A stretch of 64,000 nucleotides of DNA, from assembly GCF_007280415.1 (NCBI RefSeq), contig NZ_VKKU01000002.1:1343501-1407500 (forward strand). Reading direction: 5' to 3'. This stretch comes from Sphingorhabdus contaminans (GTDB lineage Bacteria > Pseudomonadota > Alphaproteobacteria > Sphingomonadales > Sphingomonadaceae). The notes below the pieces were generated by a model that had not been told where the DNA came from, did not search any database, and worked only from the letters and a program-made list of their open reading frames with translations. Numbering within the stretch: position 1 is the first letter of the stretch; every line of letters starts with the position of its first letter. Shown here piece by piece: positions 26,799 to 35,210 of the stretch. The position numbers and the translations under genes are program-made.

Positions 26799-26826
26799 GA
26801 CTACCCATACTTTTGTATGGGTAGTC
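26799..26826. promoter_or_regulatory. Perfect 12-bp inverted repeat before the LuxR gene
   Basis: Arms 26799-26810 and 26815-26826 are perfect complements around TTTT. The core is CCCATAC-TTTT-GTATGGG (26804-26821). It is centred 55 bp before the LuxR start codon and 25 bp after the desaturase stop. It is the most symmetrical member of the five-site family. A terminator for the desaturase gene is possible but there is no T-run on that strand. Confidence 0.65.
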
Positions 26827-26837
26827 ATGTTCGCAGT

Positions 26838-27716
26838 TTAATGCTCAGTGAGCACATTCTTTCGTGGCGACAGCCCGAACGTTGGAGGCATAAGTGGTTC
26901 CTTTGCCAATATTTCATCACCGCGTAGCTTCATTATTTTGATGTAATTATAGAAGGGTGCGGTCGGGTAAAGATGATGGATTAGGTGGTAATTGTGATTG
27001 GCCATCAGAGGGGACAAAATCCATTCCCCGCCGATACGCAACGCGGTCGCCTTATACTCGTCTTCCTTAGCATAGGTTTCGAACGGCTGATGGGTCAGGA
27101 AGCTGAACACTAGGACAAACAGGAACGAGCTGATCCGGGTTGGAATGAACCAGAGCATCAGCAGTTCCATCCCATAGCCCAGCCAGATGATCAGCGCACA
27201 ACTCGCGAGGATAAAAGCGACATAGGCAAACAGAGCCGGGTATTTGCGACGCGCAAAATCGCCGCCCTTCTGGAAGAACCATTTGGTGTAGTAATAGTCG
27301 AAATTCAGCCAGCGGAGCGGAAACCAGATGTCCAGCTTGTGCGCATAACCATCAGGATCGCGATCAGGGTCGTTCGCATATTTGTGATGCGCCATATGGA
27401 TGTATCGGGCCACGTCCATTGGCGCGAGTGGTGCGAAATAAACCAGACCGATCCGACCCAGCAGTTCATTTATCCATTTCGTCTTGCTGACAGCATTATG
27501 TGAGGAATCATGAACGACACTAAACAAATAGTAGGCCGTGACTCCATTTAAGAGTGCGCCAAGCCAGAGCGAAAATCCGTGAACTATCGCGGCATACCAC
27601 ACACCGCCGATAATGCTGGTGCACACAACGAATAGCGCCACCGTCGGCCATGCCACCTTGGGGCACGACCGTAATGCATTGAACTCTGCATTTGCACTCT
27701 GCGGCGATGTTGACAT
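26838..27716 (-). CDS. Fatty acid desaturase-like membrane di-iron enzyme
   Basis: This protein of about 292 residues has four hydrophobic spans and the histidine boxes of membrane di-iron desaturases and hydroxylases: VVHDSSHNAV, HMAHHKYANDPDRDPDG, and NHNYHLIHHLYP near the C-terminus. It therefore should use O2 and reductant to desaturate or hydroxylate a lipid or hydrocarbon substrate in the inner membrane. The start ATG 27716 follows CAGGAGAG; the upstream open frame is not needed. It has its own copy of the cluster palindrome 65 bp upstream and lies behind the acyl-CoA ligase gene. A terpenoid or fatty acid hydroxylase is possible. Confidence 0.85.
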   Translation of the reverse strand: MSTSPQSANAEFNALRSCPKVAWPTVALFVVCTSIIGGVWYAAIVHGFSLWLGALLNGVTAYYLFSVVHDSSHNAVSKTKWINELLGRIGLVYFAPLAPMDVARYIHMAHHKYANDPDRDPDGYAHKLDIWFPLRWLNFDYYYTKWFFQKGGDFARRKYPALFAYVAFILASCALIIWLGYGMELLMLWFIPTRISSFLFVLVFSFLTHQPFETYAKEDEYKATALRIGGEWILSPLMANHNYHLIHHLYPTAPFYNYIKIMKLRGDEILAKEPLMPPTFGLSPRKNVLTEH

Positions 27717-27771
27717 CAGACTCTCCTGGATCGAGCGTTTCCTGCACAATGCCTGTCTGCGGACATCAGCG

Positions 27772-27789
27772 CCTCGACAAAAGTTTGGC
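27772..27789. promoter_or_regulatory. CCAWAC-N4-GTWTGG palindrome before desaturase gene
   Basis: CCTCGAC-AAAA-GTTTGGC, with the right arm well conserved and the left arm weak. It is centred 65 bp before ATG 27716 in the 99-bp gap after the ligase gene, the same distance as for the alcohol dehydrogenase, NmrA and SDR promoters. Confidence 0.45.
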
Positions 27790-27815
27790 TTGTTGGAATT
27801 TTCAGCGAGCAACGC

Positions 27816-29372
27816 CTAGCTAACAGCCCTGTCCAGCCCCTTCCAGAAGGGCTCGCGCAATTGGGTCTTCAGGATCTTTCCGGCGCCGGATAGTGGCAGG
27901 CCGGGCATGATTTCCATGCTGCGCGGCACCTTGTAGCCGGCAACCAGGGTTCGACAATGGCTCTGCAAAGCGTCCAGTTCGAGCGTACACCCCGGCCTCA
28001 GTACGACGGCGACATGCACGGTTTCGCCCATCTGCTCATGAGGGATACCGATGACAGCATTGGCTGCCACTGCTGGGTGGCTGGCGACGGCATTTTCGAC
28101 TTCAGCAGAATAAATGTTTTCGCCTCCCGATATGATCATGTCCTTGGCTCTGTCGACGATGTACACATACCCTTCCTCATCCATCCAGGCCATATCGCCG
28201 GTATGCAGCCATCCGCCACGCAAGGTCTCTGCGGTCGCATCGGGCATGTTGTAATAGCCTTGCATCACGTTCGGCCCCTTGACGATGATTTCGCCAACCT
28301 CGCCGCGGGGAACTTCACGGTCGTCGGAATCCACAATCCTGAGATGGACATCGAAGGTCGATCGCCCCGCAGCGCGCAGCCGGTTCGGGCCACCTTCGGC
28401 CACGACATGCTGGTGCCAGGGCAATGCGCAGATAAAGGCAGCGCTCTCGGTCATGCCATAGCCTTGGGTCAGGCGAACTCCGGGAAAGGCAGCCATGGTT
28501 CGCCGCAGCAGCGTTTCGGATGCGGGTGATGCTCCGTAGAGGATGTTGCACAGGCTTGAAGTGTTGAAATCGCTAATTGAAGGATGGTCGGTGATGGCCT
28601 GAAGCATGGCTGGAACAACCAGCGTGTCGGTCACCCGATGCCGCGCGACATGATCGAGCACAGCATCAGGGCTGAAGGCAGGGAGCATGACATGCGTGCA
28701 GCCACGCAGCACCAGGCACATGGTCATCAGCATGTCGGCGAGGTGGAACATCGGTGCCACATGCAGGCCGACTCCACCTTCGTTGAATACGCCCTCGGCC
28801 AGCATCGACAGGCCGGAGGAACACAGATTGGCATGGCTCAGCATCACACCTTTGGGCCGCCCGGTGGTACCGCCGGTGTAGAATATGCCCAGCAGGTCGT
28901 TGCCGCCTGCACCTGCATTTGGCAATGGTTCCGAAGCATGAATCAGCGCATCAAGGCCCAGAATATCTCCCGAATCTTCGGACCCACCCATCAGGAAAAT
29001 ATGTTTCAGATCCGGGCATTGCTGTCGCAGTGTAGGTATGAGCGCGATATGGTGCTGATCAACCACGATCGCCTGGCATGCCGCATCATTCAGCGAATAA
29101 GCTATCTCGCTAGGGCTCCAGCGGAAGTTGACGGGCACTATGATGCCTCCGGCCCACGAAGTCGCCAGATAGACTTCAAGATAATAATCGCAGTTGAGTG
29201 CGAGCACCGCAAGGCGGGAGCCCTTTGATAATCCCCGTGCGGCGAATGCTCCGGCAAGCTGTTTGGTCCTGGCGGAAAGTTGAGCAAAAGTCTGGCTACG
29301 CGAACCGCATATTGTCGCCGTCATATCCGGATGTTGTTGCACGGCTCTTTCCAAGCCTTGTGTAAACTGCAT
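27816..29372 (-). CDS. Acyl-CoA synthetase / AMP-dependent ligase
   Basis: This 518-residue ANL-superfamily enzyme activates a carboxylic acid to its CoA ester by way of an acyl-adenylate. The phosphate-binding loop is FYTGGTTGRPKGVMLSHANL. The adenylation signature appears as TQGYGMTESAAF, the hinge region as GWLHTGDMAWMDEEGYVYIV, and the C-terminal catalytic lysine probably lies in SGAGKILKTQLRE. It follows the racemase gene by 13 bp. With the upstream alcohol and aldehyde dehydrogenases, it would deliver the substrate acid into beta-oxidation. Confidence 0.93.
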   Translation of the reverse strand: MQFTQGLERAVQQHPDMTATICGSRSQTFAQLSARTKQLAGAFAARGLSKGSRLAVLALNCDYYLEVYLATSWAGGIIVPVNFRWSPSEIAYSLNDAACQAIVVDQHHIALIPTLRQQCPDLKHIFLMGGSEDSGDILGLDALIHASEPLPNAGAGGNDLLGIFYTGGTTGRPKGVMLSHANLCSSGLSMLAEGVFNEGGVGLHVAPMFHLADMLMTMCLVLRGCTHVMLPAFSPDAVLDHVARHRVTDTLVVPAMLQAITDHPSISDFNTSSLCNILYGASPASETLLRRTMAAFPGVRLTQGYGMTESAAFICALPWHQHVVAEGGPNRLRAAGRSTFDVHLRIVDSDDREVPRGEVGEIIVKGPNVMQGYYNMPDATAETLRGGWLHTGDMAWMDEEGYVYIVDRAKDMIISGGENIYSAEVENAVASHPAVAANAVIGIPHEQMGETVHVAVVLRPGCTLELDALQSHCRTLVAGYKVPRSMEIMPGLPLSGAGKILKTQLREPFWKGLDRAVS

Positions 29373-29385
29373 TATCCGAGCCTCC

Positions 29386-30474
29386 CTATTTCTGTTGATG
29401 TCGGTCAGATGCCCACGCCGCCATCATTGCGTCTGCATCCATGTTTTCCGGTATCGAAGCTTGTGTACGTGAAAACCTTGGCGCCGGAAGATGATGGGCG
29501 AAACCCTCGCGCTCCACATAGGTGCCCCGCCACTTCATGTGAGGGTGAAGCCCCGCCTCCCTTAGATCATAGACTGGGGCGAAGCATGCATCAGTTCCTT
29601 CAAATATCTCCGTCCATTCAGCTCTTGTTTGCCCCAGAAACTGTGCAGCAAACCAGGCCGACCGATCCGGCCAGTTGGATTTGTCATATTGATCTTCAAT
29701 CCAATTGGCAGGTGCTCCAACGGCTGCCAGCAGCTCTGCGTAGAATTGTGGTTCGAGTGCGCCGACCGATATTTCCCTTCCGTCTTTGCAAAGATAGCAA
29801 CGATAAAAGGGAGCCGCGCCGCTCAATATGTTCGATTGCCTATCGATGGAGATTCGATTGGCTGGATAAAGCCCTGCAAACATGCTCATCATTGATGCCA
29901 CACCATCAACGATTGCCGCATCTACCACTTGGCCTATCCCGGACCTCTCCCGCTCCCACAGCGCCGACATGATTCCAAAAGCCAGAAACAACGAACCGCC
30001 GCCAAAGTCACCGACCAAGTTAAGAGGAATGGTGGCAGGTTCACCCGGCTTCCCGATTCCGGCCAGTGCGCCGGTCACCGCAATATAATTGATATCATGG
30101 CCAGCAGTTTTTGCCAGCGGCCCGTCCTGACCCCATCCGGTCATTCGTGCATAAACCAGTCTCTGGTTAACCGCACAGGCCTCCGCGGGACCAAGGCCTA
30201 ACCGCTCCATAACACCAGGACGATTCCCTTCGATCAGAACATCAGCCTGGCTTATCAGATCGAGACTCTTCGCTCGACCGGCTTCCGAGCGAATATCCAG
30301 AGGCAATATAGCCCGACCGCGATCTGCGATAGGATTGGGCCAACCATTGCCTCCCGGCCGGTCAATGCGCAGCACATCCGCGCCTAAGTCTGCAAGCAGC
30401 ATAGCGCAATGTGGCCCAGGACCAATGCTTACAAATTCAAGGACCCTAAGGCCTGCAAGGGGGCCACCTGTCAT
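29386..30474 (-). CDS. Alpha-methylacyl-CoA racemase-like (CaiB/BaiF family)
   Basis: This protein of about 362 residues belongs to the CoA-transferase family III fold. It matches the racemase branch: PLAGLRVLEFVSIGPGPHCA, ADVLIEGNRPGVMERLGLGP, and TAGHDINYIAVTGALAGIG with the catalytic histidine, followed by NLVGDFGGGS with the catalytic aspartate. Such enzymes invert the 2-methyl centre of branched acyl-CoAs so that stereospecific acyl-CoA dehydrogenases can act. ATG 30474 matches the family start; its ribosome binding site is weak. It precedes the acyl-CoA ligase in one operon. This is the best clue that the substrate is methyl-branched. Confidence 0.88.
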   Translation of the reverse strand: MTGGPLAGLRVLEFVSIGPGPHCAMLLADLGADVLRIDRPGGNGWPNPIADRGRAILPLDIRSEAGRAKSLDLISQADVLIEGNRPGVMERLGLGPAEACAVNQRLVYARMTGWGQDGPLAKTAGHDINYIAVTGALAGIGKPGEPATIPLNLVGDFGGGSLFLAFGIMSALWERERSGIGQVVDAAIVDGVASMMSMFAGLYPANRISIDRQSNILSGAAPFYRCYLCKDGREISVGALEPQFYAELLAAVGAPANWIEDQYDKSNWPDRSAWFAAQFLGQTRAEWTEIFEGTDACFAPVYDLREAGLHPHMKWRGTYVEREGFAHHLPAPRFSRTQASIPENMDADAMMAAWASDRHQQK

Positions 30475-30607
30475 CTGGCGTATCGTGCGATGCGAAACGT
30501 ACAAAGAAGAAGACAGCCGCGTTGACCAATTATATCGTCAAGGAAATGCATCCTAAAGGTCCTGCAACAGTAGCGGAGGCGATGCCGGTTTAAAGGCTCT
30601 CATGCTT

Positions 30608-31417
30608 TCAATCGCGATATATGGGCGCGCGCTTTTCCATGCTCGCTTTCAGCGCCTCGCTGTGGTTGTATGATTCAAGCAAAGCCTGCTGCTCAGCCGC
30701 CTCGGCCAGCAGCAAATTGGGATCCGATGTTCCGGCGGATCCCAAATTTGCTAAACGCTTCGCCGACCGGACCGCATCGGGGCTGTAGGCGGCAATCTCT
30801 CGCGCCAACTCGCGGGCAGTGGCCAGCGGATCATCGGCCAGTCTAGTCGCGAGGCCAATTTCGAGGGCTTCTTCGCCCGTTACGATCCTTCCCGAATACA
30901 ATAAGTCGCGCATCACGTCTGCGCGGACCAGTTGTCGCAGCAACACAGTACCAGCCATATCGGGGATAAGTCCCCAGACGATCTCCCGGACAGACAATTG
31001 GGCATCAGGTGCGACGATGCGAATATCAGCTCCTAAAGCCAGTTGCATTCCACCGCCCAAGGCATGTCCCTGGATCGCCGCAATAACTGGTACCGGCAAA
31101 TCGCGCCATTGCAGTGCGACCTTCTGAAACCGGTTCGCTTCCCCATGTGTGCGAGCAGACAGATCTGAAAGCGCGCTTGCTCCGTCATGGGCAAGTGCCG
31201 CAAGGTCGATCCCAACCGAAAAGCTGCGTCCGTTCCCGCTAAGAATGATTGCCCGCAAACCCGGCATTTCTGAGAGCAATTGCCCCACTTCAATCAGCAG
31301 ATCGAATGTCGGAAAGTCCAACGCATTCAATTTGTCTGGCCGATTGAGGCGCACTTCGGCGACCTGCTCTGCAACAACCAGCTCAACCCGATCGGACACC
31401 TTCCTGCTCCTGAACAT
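30608..31417 (-). CDS. Enoyl-CoA hydratase/isomerase family protein
   Basis: This protein of about 269 residues is a crotonase with SVGIDLAALA and QGHALGGGMQLALGADIRI forming the oxyanion hole. The segment VREIVWGLIPDMAGTVLLRQ has Asp in the second catalytic position, as in dienoyl-CoA isomerases and some hydratases. ATG 31417 is the first methionine matching family alignments; the ribosome binding site is not strong. It is divergent from the SDR gene at 31561, with a palindrome between them. It would act on unsaturated acyl-CoA intermediates. Confidence 0.87.
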   Translation of the reverse strand: MFRSRKVSDRVELVVAEQVAEVRLNRPDKLNALDFPTFDLLIEVGQLLSEMPGLRAIILSGNGRSFSVGIDLAALAHDGASALSDLSARTHGEANRFQKVALQWRDLPVPVIAAIQGHALGGGMQLALGADIRIVAPDAQLSVREIVWGLIPDMAGTVLLRQLVRADVMRDLLYSGRIVTGEEALEIGLATRLADDPLATARELAREIAAYSPDAVRSAKRLANLGSAGTSDPNLLLAEAAEQQALLESYNHSEALKASMEKRAPIYRD

Positions 31418-31483
31418 AGTGCGTGGCGGCAATTTCCCTCTTATTGCCACCAGAAACTTTTGAGCGCTGAAGGCACTGTGGTG

Positions 31484-31501
31484 GCCATCCAAAAGTATGG
31501 G
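31484..31501. promoter_or_regulatory. CCAWAC-N4-GTWTGG palindrome, divergent promoter region
   Basis: GCCATCC-AAAA-GTATGGG, centred 67 bp before the SDR start (31561) and about 75 bp before the divergent crotonase start. The right half and central AAAA are identical to the site before the alcohol dehydrogenase gene. Confidence 0.55.
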
Positions 31502-31560
31502 GCGGAACTGTCAGTTCCTCCATTACATGGCATCCAAAATTCGAAGGATACTTTCAGGGA

Positions 31561-32385
31561 ATGATCACCGACTTTATCAATCCAGAAACTTTACGCGGTC
31601 AGGTGGCCTTCATCACTGGTGGAGGCAGCGGAATAAATCTTGCCATAGGTAAAGCGCTTGCTCGGCTTGGTGCGAACGTCGGTATCTGTGGGCGCACAGC
31701 CGAGCGTCTCGAAACTGGTCGCCAGGAACTTGAAAGGGTAGGGGCAAAGGTCTTTACGGCGGTCGCTGACGTTCGCGATGCAGGGGCTGTTCAGGACGCA
31801 GTTTCGGCCTGCGGTGAAGTGTTGGGTCCAATAAATTTTGCCGTTTGCGGGGCGGCGGGCAACTTCGTCGCACCGGCCGAGGCGATTTCTCCAAATGGCT
31901 TCCGGACTGTTGTAGAGATCGACCTGCTTGGCGCCTTCCATGCCGCTCATGCATGCTTCGAACAGTTGCGGCTGACGCGTGGCGCGTTGCTGTTTGTCTC
32001 GGGCGGACAGTCTTACGTTCCATTCGCCTATCAAGCTCATGTCGGCGCGGCCAAGGCTGGAATCGACAATTTGATGGCCAATCTGGCGCTGGAATGGGGA
32101 CGGTACGGAATTAGAGCAAACAGCATCGTGCCGGGGCCGGTAGAAGGAACAGAAGGCATGAACCGGATGGGCGGGGCCGATGCCGAAGTGATCTGGAAGA
32201 AAATGACTCCACTCGGTCGCATGGGTAAATTGGATGATGTCGCTAATGTGGCGGCATTCCTTGCTACACCTCTGGCATCCTATGTTTCCGGCGCGCGGAT
32301 CGCTGTTGATGGTGGGCAGAACCTGACGGGCTCGCACGTGTTTAACCAGGCAATCGGCGATGCAATGGATGTCTCAAAGGGGTAA
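31561..32385 (+). CDS. 2,4-dienoyl-CoA reductase-like SDR
   Basis: This 274-residue SDR has TGGGSGINLAIGKALARLGA and, instead of the classical Tyr-x3-Lys, the pattern AYQAHVGAAKAGIDNLMANL followed by EWGRYGIRANSIVPGPVEGT. That pattern is characteristic of the mitochondrial and peroxisomal-type 2,4-dienoyl-CoA reductases and close bacterial relatives, which use NADPH to remove conjugated double bonds. It is divergent from a crotonase gene and 5 bp ahead of a DUF4345 gene. It suggests that the substrate carries, or acquires, an internal double bond. Confidence 0.85.
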   Translation: MITDFINPETLRGQVAFITGGGSGINLAIGKALARLGANVGICGRTAERLETGRQELERVGAKVFTAVADVRDAGAVQDAVSACGEVLGPINFAVCGAAGNFVAPAEAISPNGFRTVVEIDLLGAFHAAHACFEQLRLTRGALLFVSGGQSYVPFAYQAHVGAAKAGIDNLMANLALEWGRYGIRANSIVPGPVEGTEGMNRMGGADAEVIWKKMTPLGRMGKLDDVANVAAFLATPLASYVSGARIAVDGGQNLTGSHVFNQAIGDAMDVSKG

Positions 32386-32390
32386 ATCAG

Positions 32391-32813
32391 ATGAAGTTCA
32401 TTAAGATTGCCACCATCTTGCTCTCGCTGATTGCTCTACTGACTGGCGCGATGGACGTAATCGTGGGGGTGGCCGGGCAGGCCAACATAGGTGTGGGGGC
32501 TGCGGCCGCCGCTCCAATCGACCCGATTCTCGACAGTCAGGTCCGTTTCCTTGGAGCGGTCTGGTTCGGCCTAGGAGCAATCCAATTGGTTTGCCTCCGG
32601 GATATGCATCGTTTCGGTGGTATTCTGCAGCTTTGCTTCGTGATAGTGGTGCTTGGCGGAATAGGGAGGGCAATGTCGCTGTTGCAGGTCGGTTATCCGA
32701 CCAGCGGCATAGGGTCCACTTTCATCACCTTTGCGTTGGTGATTGAACTGGCGGTGGTGCCGCTGGCTTGGGCGATGTTGCGTAAAATGACACTTGTTGG
32801 CGAGCGCAAATAG
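32391..32813 (+). CDS. DUF4345 small membrane protein
   Basis: This 140-residue protein has four hydrophobic segments (about residues 5-27, 54-70, 78-97 and 107-128) with VRFLGAVWFGLGAIQLVCL in the second, the usual DUF4345 pattern. Its function is unknown. It follows the dienoyl-CoA reductase-like gene by 5 bp and so belongs to the same operon. It is the last gene of the catabolic region. Confidence 0.8.
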   Translation: MKFIKIATILLSLIALLTGAMDVIVGVAGQANIGVGAAAAAPIDPILDSQVRFLGAVWFGLGAIQLVCLRDMHRFGGILQLCFVIVVLGGIGRAMSLLQVGYPTSGIGSTFITFALVIELAVVPLAWAMLRKMTLVGERK

Positions 32814-33205
32814 CTAACAGAATAAAATACCCGCTGTGTTCGTGGATTTCGCTGCTCCTTGAAATTTATTCCCTGCTCTGATGTTTAGGGAACTTGACCG
32901 GCTAATCCGCAGAAGAGCTGGGCTGCGAGGGCAGGAAATGCTGTTAAGCCTCCCTAAATTTGTACAATTCCCTATAAATTCCCTGCATTACAGGGAAATA
33001 CAATCGGAGAGAGGTTCGGGTCTGACTGCTATCACCGCCATTATTGCTAAGGCTTTCGTTTTTTTACGGTTTGCGAACTTTGCGCGCACTGGTGAACGCA
33101 GCGGGGCTGCGCCGGTCAGTTCAGCTTGTTGGCAGCTTTGCTTGATCTAATACCGGCACTTAACCCGAGATTACTTGAGGCATGAGGCGCATGTTGTTCG
33201 AATGT
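32814..33205. other. Gene-free boundary between catabolic and envelope regions
   Basis: About 390 bp without a convincing gene. It contains an 89-codon open frame at 32881-33150 without a ribosome binding site or recognisable domain. Short repeats of ATTCCCTG/CAGGGAA lie between 32868 and 33000, including TTCCCTGCATTACAGGGAA (32981-32999), an inverted repeat. I see no promoter or RNA gene that I can defend. Confidence 0.5.
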
Positions 33206-33223
33206 CCCCCTTAATGGGGGGAT
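33206..33223 (+). promoter_or_regulatory. CCCC-N8-GGGG palindrome (site a)
   Basis: CCCCCTTAATGGGGGGAT. The right arm ends 51 bp before the GTG start of the first DUF1176 gene. One of eight such sites between 33.2 and 59.3 kb. Confidence 0.6.
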
Positions 33224-33271
33224 TTATGCAGAGATCAACATCTGCAAGAAATGTGCGTCAAGGAGACGCTC

Positions 33272-34318
33272 GTGCTTTCACCGTCCTTTCTAATCCTTAT
33301 GGAGAGTGTGGCCAGCATTTCGCTCTATTCCGGTCCGCGTCCGGAGGAAACAGTGACGTATAAGGATTGGGTCACCGGTTGCGATAATGTGCGCAACTGT
33401 GCGGCTGTGGCACTGGAAGTTGAACCATCCGGAACGGACGGGCGCACCGACCATCTGGAAATTATGATTGAGCAGCCGCTCGCGCGGCATCTCGGACCGT
33501 CTGTGGTGGTTAAGCTTCCATTTTCGGTAGCTCCGCACCCTCACTTGCGGCTTTTTGTTGATCAGAATGAAGTCAAGATTCCGACGCCGGTTGACCAGCT
33601 GATCAAAATCGAAGGAGCGGCAGCGCGCAAGCTGATCGGACAAATGCTTAAAGGAAAGTGGGCCCTCCTTCTTGACGTGGAAGGCAAGACGGTCGCGCGG
33701 GCTTCCTTATCGGGTTTGACGGCGTCGCTGCTGCGTGTCGACGAGCAACAGGGCAAGGTTGGAACGCCGAGCGCGTTAGTGCGTCCTGGCAAGCGCGTGC
33801 CATTTGACGATTTGCCGGGGTATAGCGTCTCACTCACCCGGCCTGCCAAATCTCTCCGGCCTCCTGCCATGCTTAGTGCTACCGCGATAGCTGGTCTTAG
33901 AGCTAACGACCAATGCACCACGGACATTGATGCACCTGCAACCCATCAAATCGTTCGGCTGGATTCGGATAACAGTATGGCAATCATGCCCCGGAGGTGC
34001 GGTAATGGCGCATATAATCTTTACAGCAATATCCTGATCATCAACGGCTTTGGCGAAGTGCGCCCCGCCACATTCGACTATGATAATGGCATCACCGGTG
34101 ATGGGCCGAGCAATGTGCTGGTCAATGTTGCCTGGGATGACAACAAACGCGTTCTGGAAGGATTTACCCGACATCGCGGTATTGGCGATTGTGGGCGGGT
34201 GGACCGCTATATCTGGAGTGGCACCAAGTTCATGCTCAGCGAACAGTTGGTAATGCCCGAATGCCGCATGGCTTTTGATCGCATCCGCACGTGGAAAGTC
34301 GACGTGGTGGACCGGTGA
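33272..34318 (+). CDS. DUF1176-family exported protein 1
   Basis: This 348-residue protein begins with a short hydrophobic segment that may be a signal peptide. It has the DUF1176 hallmark near the N-terminus (KDWVTGCDNVRNCAAVAL). The C-terminal hallmark is RGIGDCGRVDRYIWSGTKF followed by a conserved Cys in MPECRMAF. The cysteines suggest two periplasmic disulfides. GTG 33272 is chosen because AGGAG lies six bases upstream. It is the first gene of an operon with a release-factor-like gene and an Imm63 gene, each overlapping the previous by four bases. The function of DUF1176 is unknown; six relatives lie further down the window. Confidence 0.8.
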   Translation: MLSPSFLILMESVASISLYSGPRPEETVTYKDWVTGCDNVRNCAAVALEVEPSGTDGRTDHLEIMIEQPLARHLGPSVVVKLPFSVAPHPHLRLFVDQNEVKIPTPVDQLIKIEGAAARKLIGQMLKGKWALLLDVEGKTVARASLSGLTASLLRVDEQQGKVGTPSALVRPGKRVPFDDLPGYSVSLTRPAKSLRPPAMLSATAIAGLRANDQCTTDIDAPATHQIVRLDSDNSMAIMPRRCGNGAYNLYSNILIINGFGEVRPATFDYDNGITGDGPSNVLVNVAWDDNKRVLEGFTRHRGIGDCGRVDRYIWSGTKFMLSEQLVMPECRMAFDRIRTWKVDVVDR

Positions 34319-34779
34319 TCGAACAACCCGTCATAATCGATATTGGTTACATTATCGGCGGGGAAGAAGGCCATTTACTTGTGCATGCACTTTTAGGAAT
34401 GTTCTCGGCTTACGCGGAGAAAACAGGGCTCATACATGACGTAATGGAACGGGCTCCGGTTTTTGGCGGCGGGCTAAAATCGGCAAAACTCGGAATATAT
34501 TGTGTCGACGGCGATCAGTTCGCCTCTATGCATCAGGGTACGCATACTTTGATCCGTGTACCTCCAAATGCTTCCCCGCAACGCCGCCATATGAGTTGCG
34601 CAGGCGTGCGGGTATCCGGTTGCAACAATTTGCCGTTGCCTCTGGAAATGGCCGATTGGGGGGAAGAGCGCCGCCGGTACATCCTTGATCCCTATCGGGC
34701 CATCATAGACGCACGACGAGGCAAGTTGGACATTGATCCGGATATCGTTTTCGCTGGCGACTTCTCGGGGATTGCATGA
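34315..34779 (+). CDS. Release factor 2-like protein lacking SPF and GGQ
   Basis: This 154-residue protein aligns with the PCRF (tRNA-mimic) domain of bacterial release factor 2. Residues 10-40 (IGYIIGGEEGHLLVHALLGM) match the RF2 IxAGAGGTEAxDWaxMLLRM block. Residues 53-100 match the block leading to HRLVRxSPFDSxxRRHTSF, but here it reads THTLIRVPPNASPQRRHMSC, so the stop-codon-reading SPF is replaced by PPN. Residues 119-154 (RRYILDPYRAIIDARRG, then DPDIVFAGDFSGIA) match the RF2 C-terminal tail. The GGQ hydrolase domain between them is absent. It cannot be a working release factor. GTG 34315 overlaps the DUF1176 stop by four bases and its stop overlaps the Imm63 start by four. A role as ribosome-binding effector or regulator is inference. 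Confidence 0.75.
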   Translation: MIEQPVIIDIGYIIGGEEGHLLVHALLGMFSAYAEKTGLIHDVMERAPVFGGGLKSAKLGIYCVDGDQFASMHQGTHTLIRVPPNASPQRRHMSCAGVRVSGCNNLPLPLEMADWGEERRRYILDPYRAIIDARRGKLDIDPDIVFAGDFSGIA

Positions 34780-35210
34780 CCCGGGAAATGCAGTCAACTC
34801 CTTTGCTCGACCATGATGTCATTGCGGTGCGGCATTCCGAGCTTTTGAGCCAGTTGGTTGGAGAACCCCGTATTAGTGACGCCTACCGGTCTTTTGACGG
34901 CGATGAGGGGCAGTTGCTTTTAATTGATGCCGATGGCTATCACTGGGTTTCTTATGAGCGTGGTCAGGAAAACGGGCGACGAAGCACAAAGGATGCAGAT
35001 GAACTTCTATTCTGGTTCCTTGTGCAAACGGCGTTCTCCATCGGGTGCGCCCATGAATTTGCAAACCGCATTGAAGGCCCCGATTTTCGACGTGTTGTAC
35101 ATGCCAAGCAGCGTGAGCTGTTTGCCCGGCTCGATTCAAAGTGGCGAGTGCGCTTGGAAGCGCAAATTTCAGCTACGTTGGCCGAACATCCATATGTGGA
35201 TCGGCTTTAG
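34776..35210 (+). CDS. Imm63-family immunity-like protein
   Basis: This 144-residue protein fits the Imm63 family: LLLIDADGYHWVSYERGQE, then TKDADELLFWFLVQTAFSIG, then NRIEGPDFRRVVHAKQREL, ending with LAEHPY. Imm63 proteins are predicted from genome context to neutralise toxin domains of polymorphic toxin systems. The ATG overlaps the stop of the release-factor-like gene (ATGA), indicating translational coupling and a fixed ratio of the two products. That makes the release-factor-like protein the first candidate partner. No classical polymorphic toxin is seen in the window. The start has a weak ribosome binding site, as expected for coupling. Confidence 0.75.
   Translation: MTREMQSTPLLDHDVIAVRHSELLSQLVGEPRISDAYRSFDGDEGQLLLIDADGYHWVSYERGQENGRRSTKDADELLFWFLVQTAFSIGCAHEFANRIEGPDFRRVVHAKQRELFARLDSKWRVRLEAQISATLAEHPYVDRL

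Noticed and set aside
32881-33150. Open frame of 89 codons in the region boundary
   Set aside because: No ribosome binding site, no recognisable domain, and low-complexity composition; the frame is probably chance.
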